A DNA stretch of 15,413 nt, from contig CAMBLP010000040.1 in NCBI GenBank assembly GCA_945868195.1, forward strand, positions 1-15,413. Reading direction: 5' to 3'. Positions 15,226-15,413 of the stretch are shown piece by piece. Within the stretch, counting starts at the first letter, position 1. Every line of letters starts with the position of its first letter. The notes below the pieces were generated by a model. The model made no database searches and was not told the DNA's origin. It saw nothing but the letters and a program-made list of their open reading frames with translations. The DNA comes from Bordetella parapertussis. GTDB lineage: Bacteria > Pseudomonadota > Gammaproteobacteria > Burkholderiales > Burkholderiaceae_B. A program made the position numbers and the translations under genes.

Positions 15226-15413
15226 TAGCGCTTGGCTGCACCGGCGTTGCCAGTGAAGCTTTTCAGTGACTTTGCTTTCGCTTGATCTTTTGCGCCTTGC
15301 GAGGCACTTTTGGCGGTTCGGGTTTGTTGGGTGCCGTCTTCGCCCGCGAGTTCTCTCGCAACGGCCGCAGTCTGTGAGCGCAGTACCTGTCCGAGATATT
15401 GATACACCGCAAT
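15225..15413 (-). CDS. 3' part of an unidentified gene at the head of the visible tad operon
   Basis: The minus frame is open from the right edge to a TAA at 15225-15227. It encodes about 62 C-terminal residues beginning IAVYQYLGQVLRSQTAAVAR and ending NAGAAKR. The first third looks helical and ends in ARELAGEDG; the rest is a low-complexity Ala/Lys/Gln/Ser-rich basic tail. A GTG at 15405-15407 could start a 60-residue protein, but no Shine-Dalgarno can be assessed at the edge, so truncation is more likely. The TAATG junction with the tadG-like gene places it in the same operon. I do not recognise the family. Confidence 0.6.
   Translation of the reverse strand: MAVYQYLGQVLRSQTAAVARELAGEDGTQQTRTAKSASQGAKDQAKAKSLKSFTGNAGAAKR

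Overview
The window looks like a chromosomal segment of a Burkholderiales betaproteobacterium, perhaps near the Alcaligenaceae or Sutterellaceae. The base composition appears moderate (roughly half G+C by eye), lower than most members of the order. The taxonomic guess rests on gene families typical of that order: a BPSS1780-family membrane protein directly after an APH-fold homoserine kinase (ThrB), a two-CBS protein ending in an ML-KAYIRDWP-type tail after a YihY protein, a DUF2069 protein, and a Tad locus with a TadG-like protein of the Burkholderiales kind. No rRNA, tRNA, CRISPR array, insertion sequence or phage gene was seen.

Bases 1 to about 6900 are housekeeping genes. On the minus strand, a DUF2069 membrane protein and the protein AMPylase SelO form a two-gene unit with a 4-bp overlap. 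Divergent from it on the plus strand are a YihY/BrkB-family membrane protein with a C-terminal winged-helix region and an overlapping CBS-domain protein. These converge on dusA (tRNA dihydrouridine synthase, minus strand), which is divergent from thrB and a BPSS1780-family membrane protein (plus strand). The thrB frame runs 85 bp into the next gene, which appears to start at a TTG.

Bases about 6849 to 15413 are one long minus-strand operon for a Tad (tight adherence, Flp type IVb pilus) secretion system. In transcription order it holds: the 3' end of an unidentified gene; a TadG-like protein; a TadE-like pseudopilin with a prepilin-peptidase site; an unrecognised exported protein; CpaB/RcpC; the secretin CpaC/RcpA; the ATPase TadA/CpaF with a fused N-terminal FHA domain; TadB; TadC; and a small DUF192 protein. 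Nearly every junction is a 4-bp start/stop overlap (ATGA, GTGA or TTGA), so the genes are probably translationally coupled. The promoter, and any Flp pilin, prepilin peptidase and TadD genes, must lie beyond the right edge or elsewhere.

The most notable observations are in this operon. First, the secretin gene carries a single in-frame ochre codon at 11426-11428 while both halves and all neighbours stay intact. Second, TadA carries an FHA domain that lacks two canonical phosphopeptide-contact residues, and no TadZ/CpaE gene sits at its usual place between cpaC and tadA. Third, an exported protein of unknown family lies between tadE and cpaB. Fourth, the operon ends in a DUF192 gene whose 3' end overlaps the convergent BPSS1780 gene by 61 bp. 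No wholly new system is evident; this is a variant Tad locus with a possibly inactivated outer-membrane channel.
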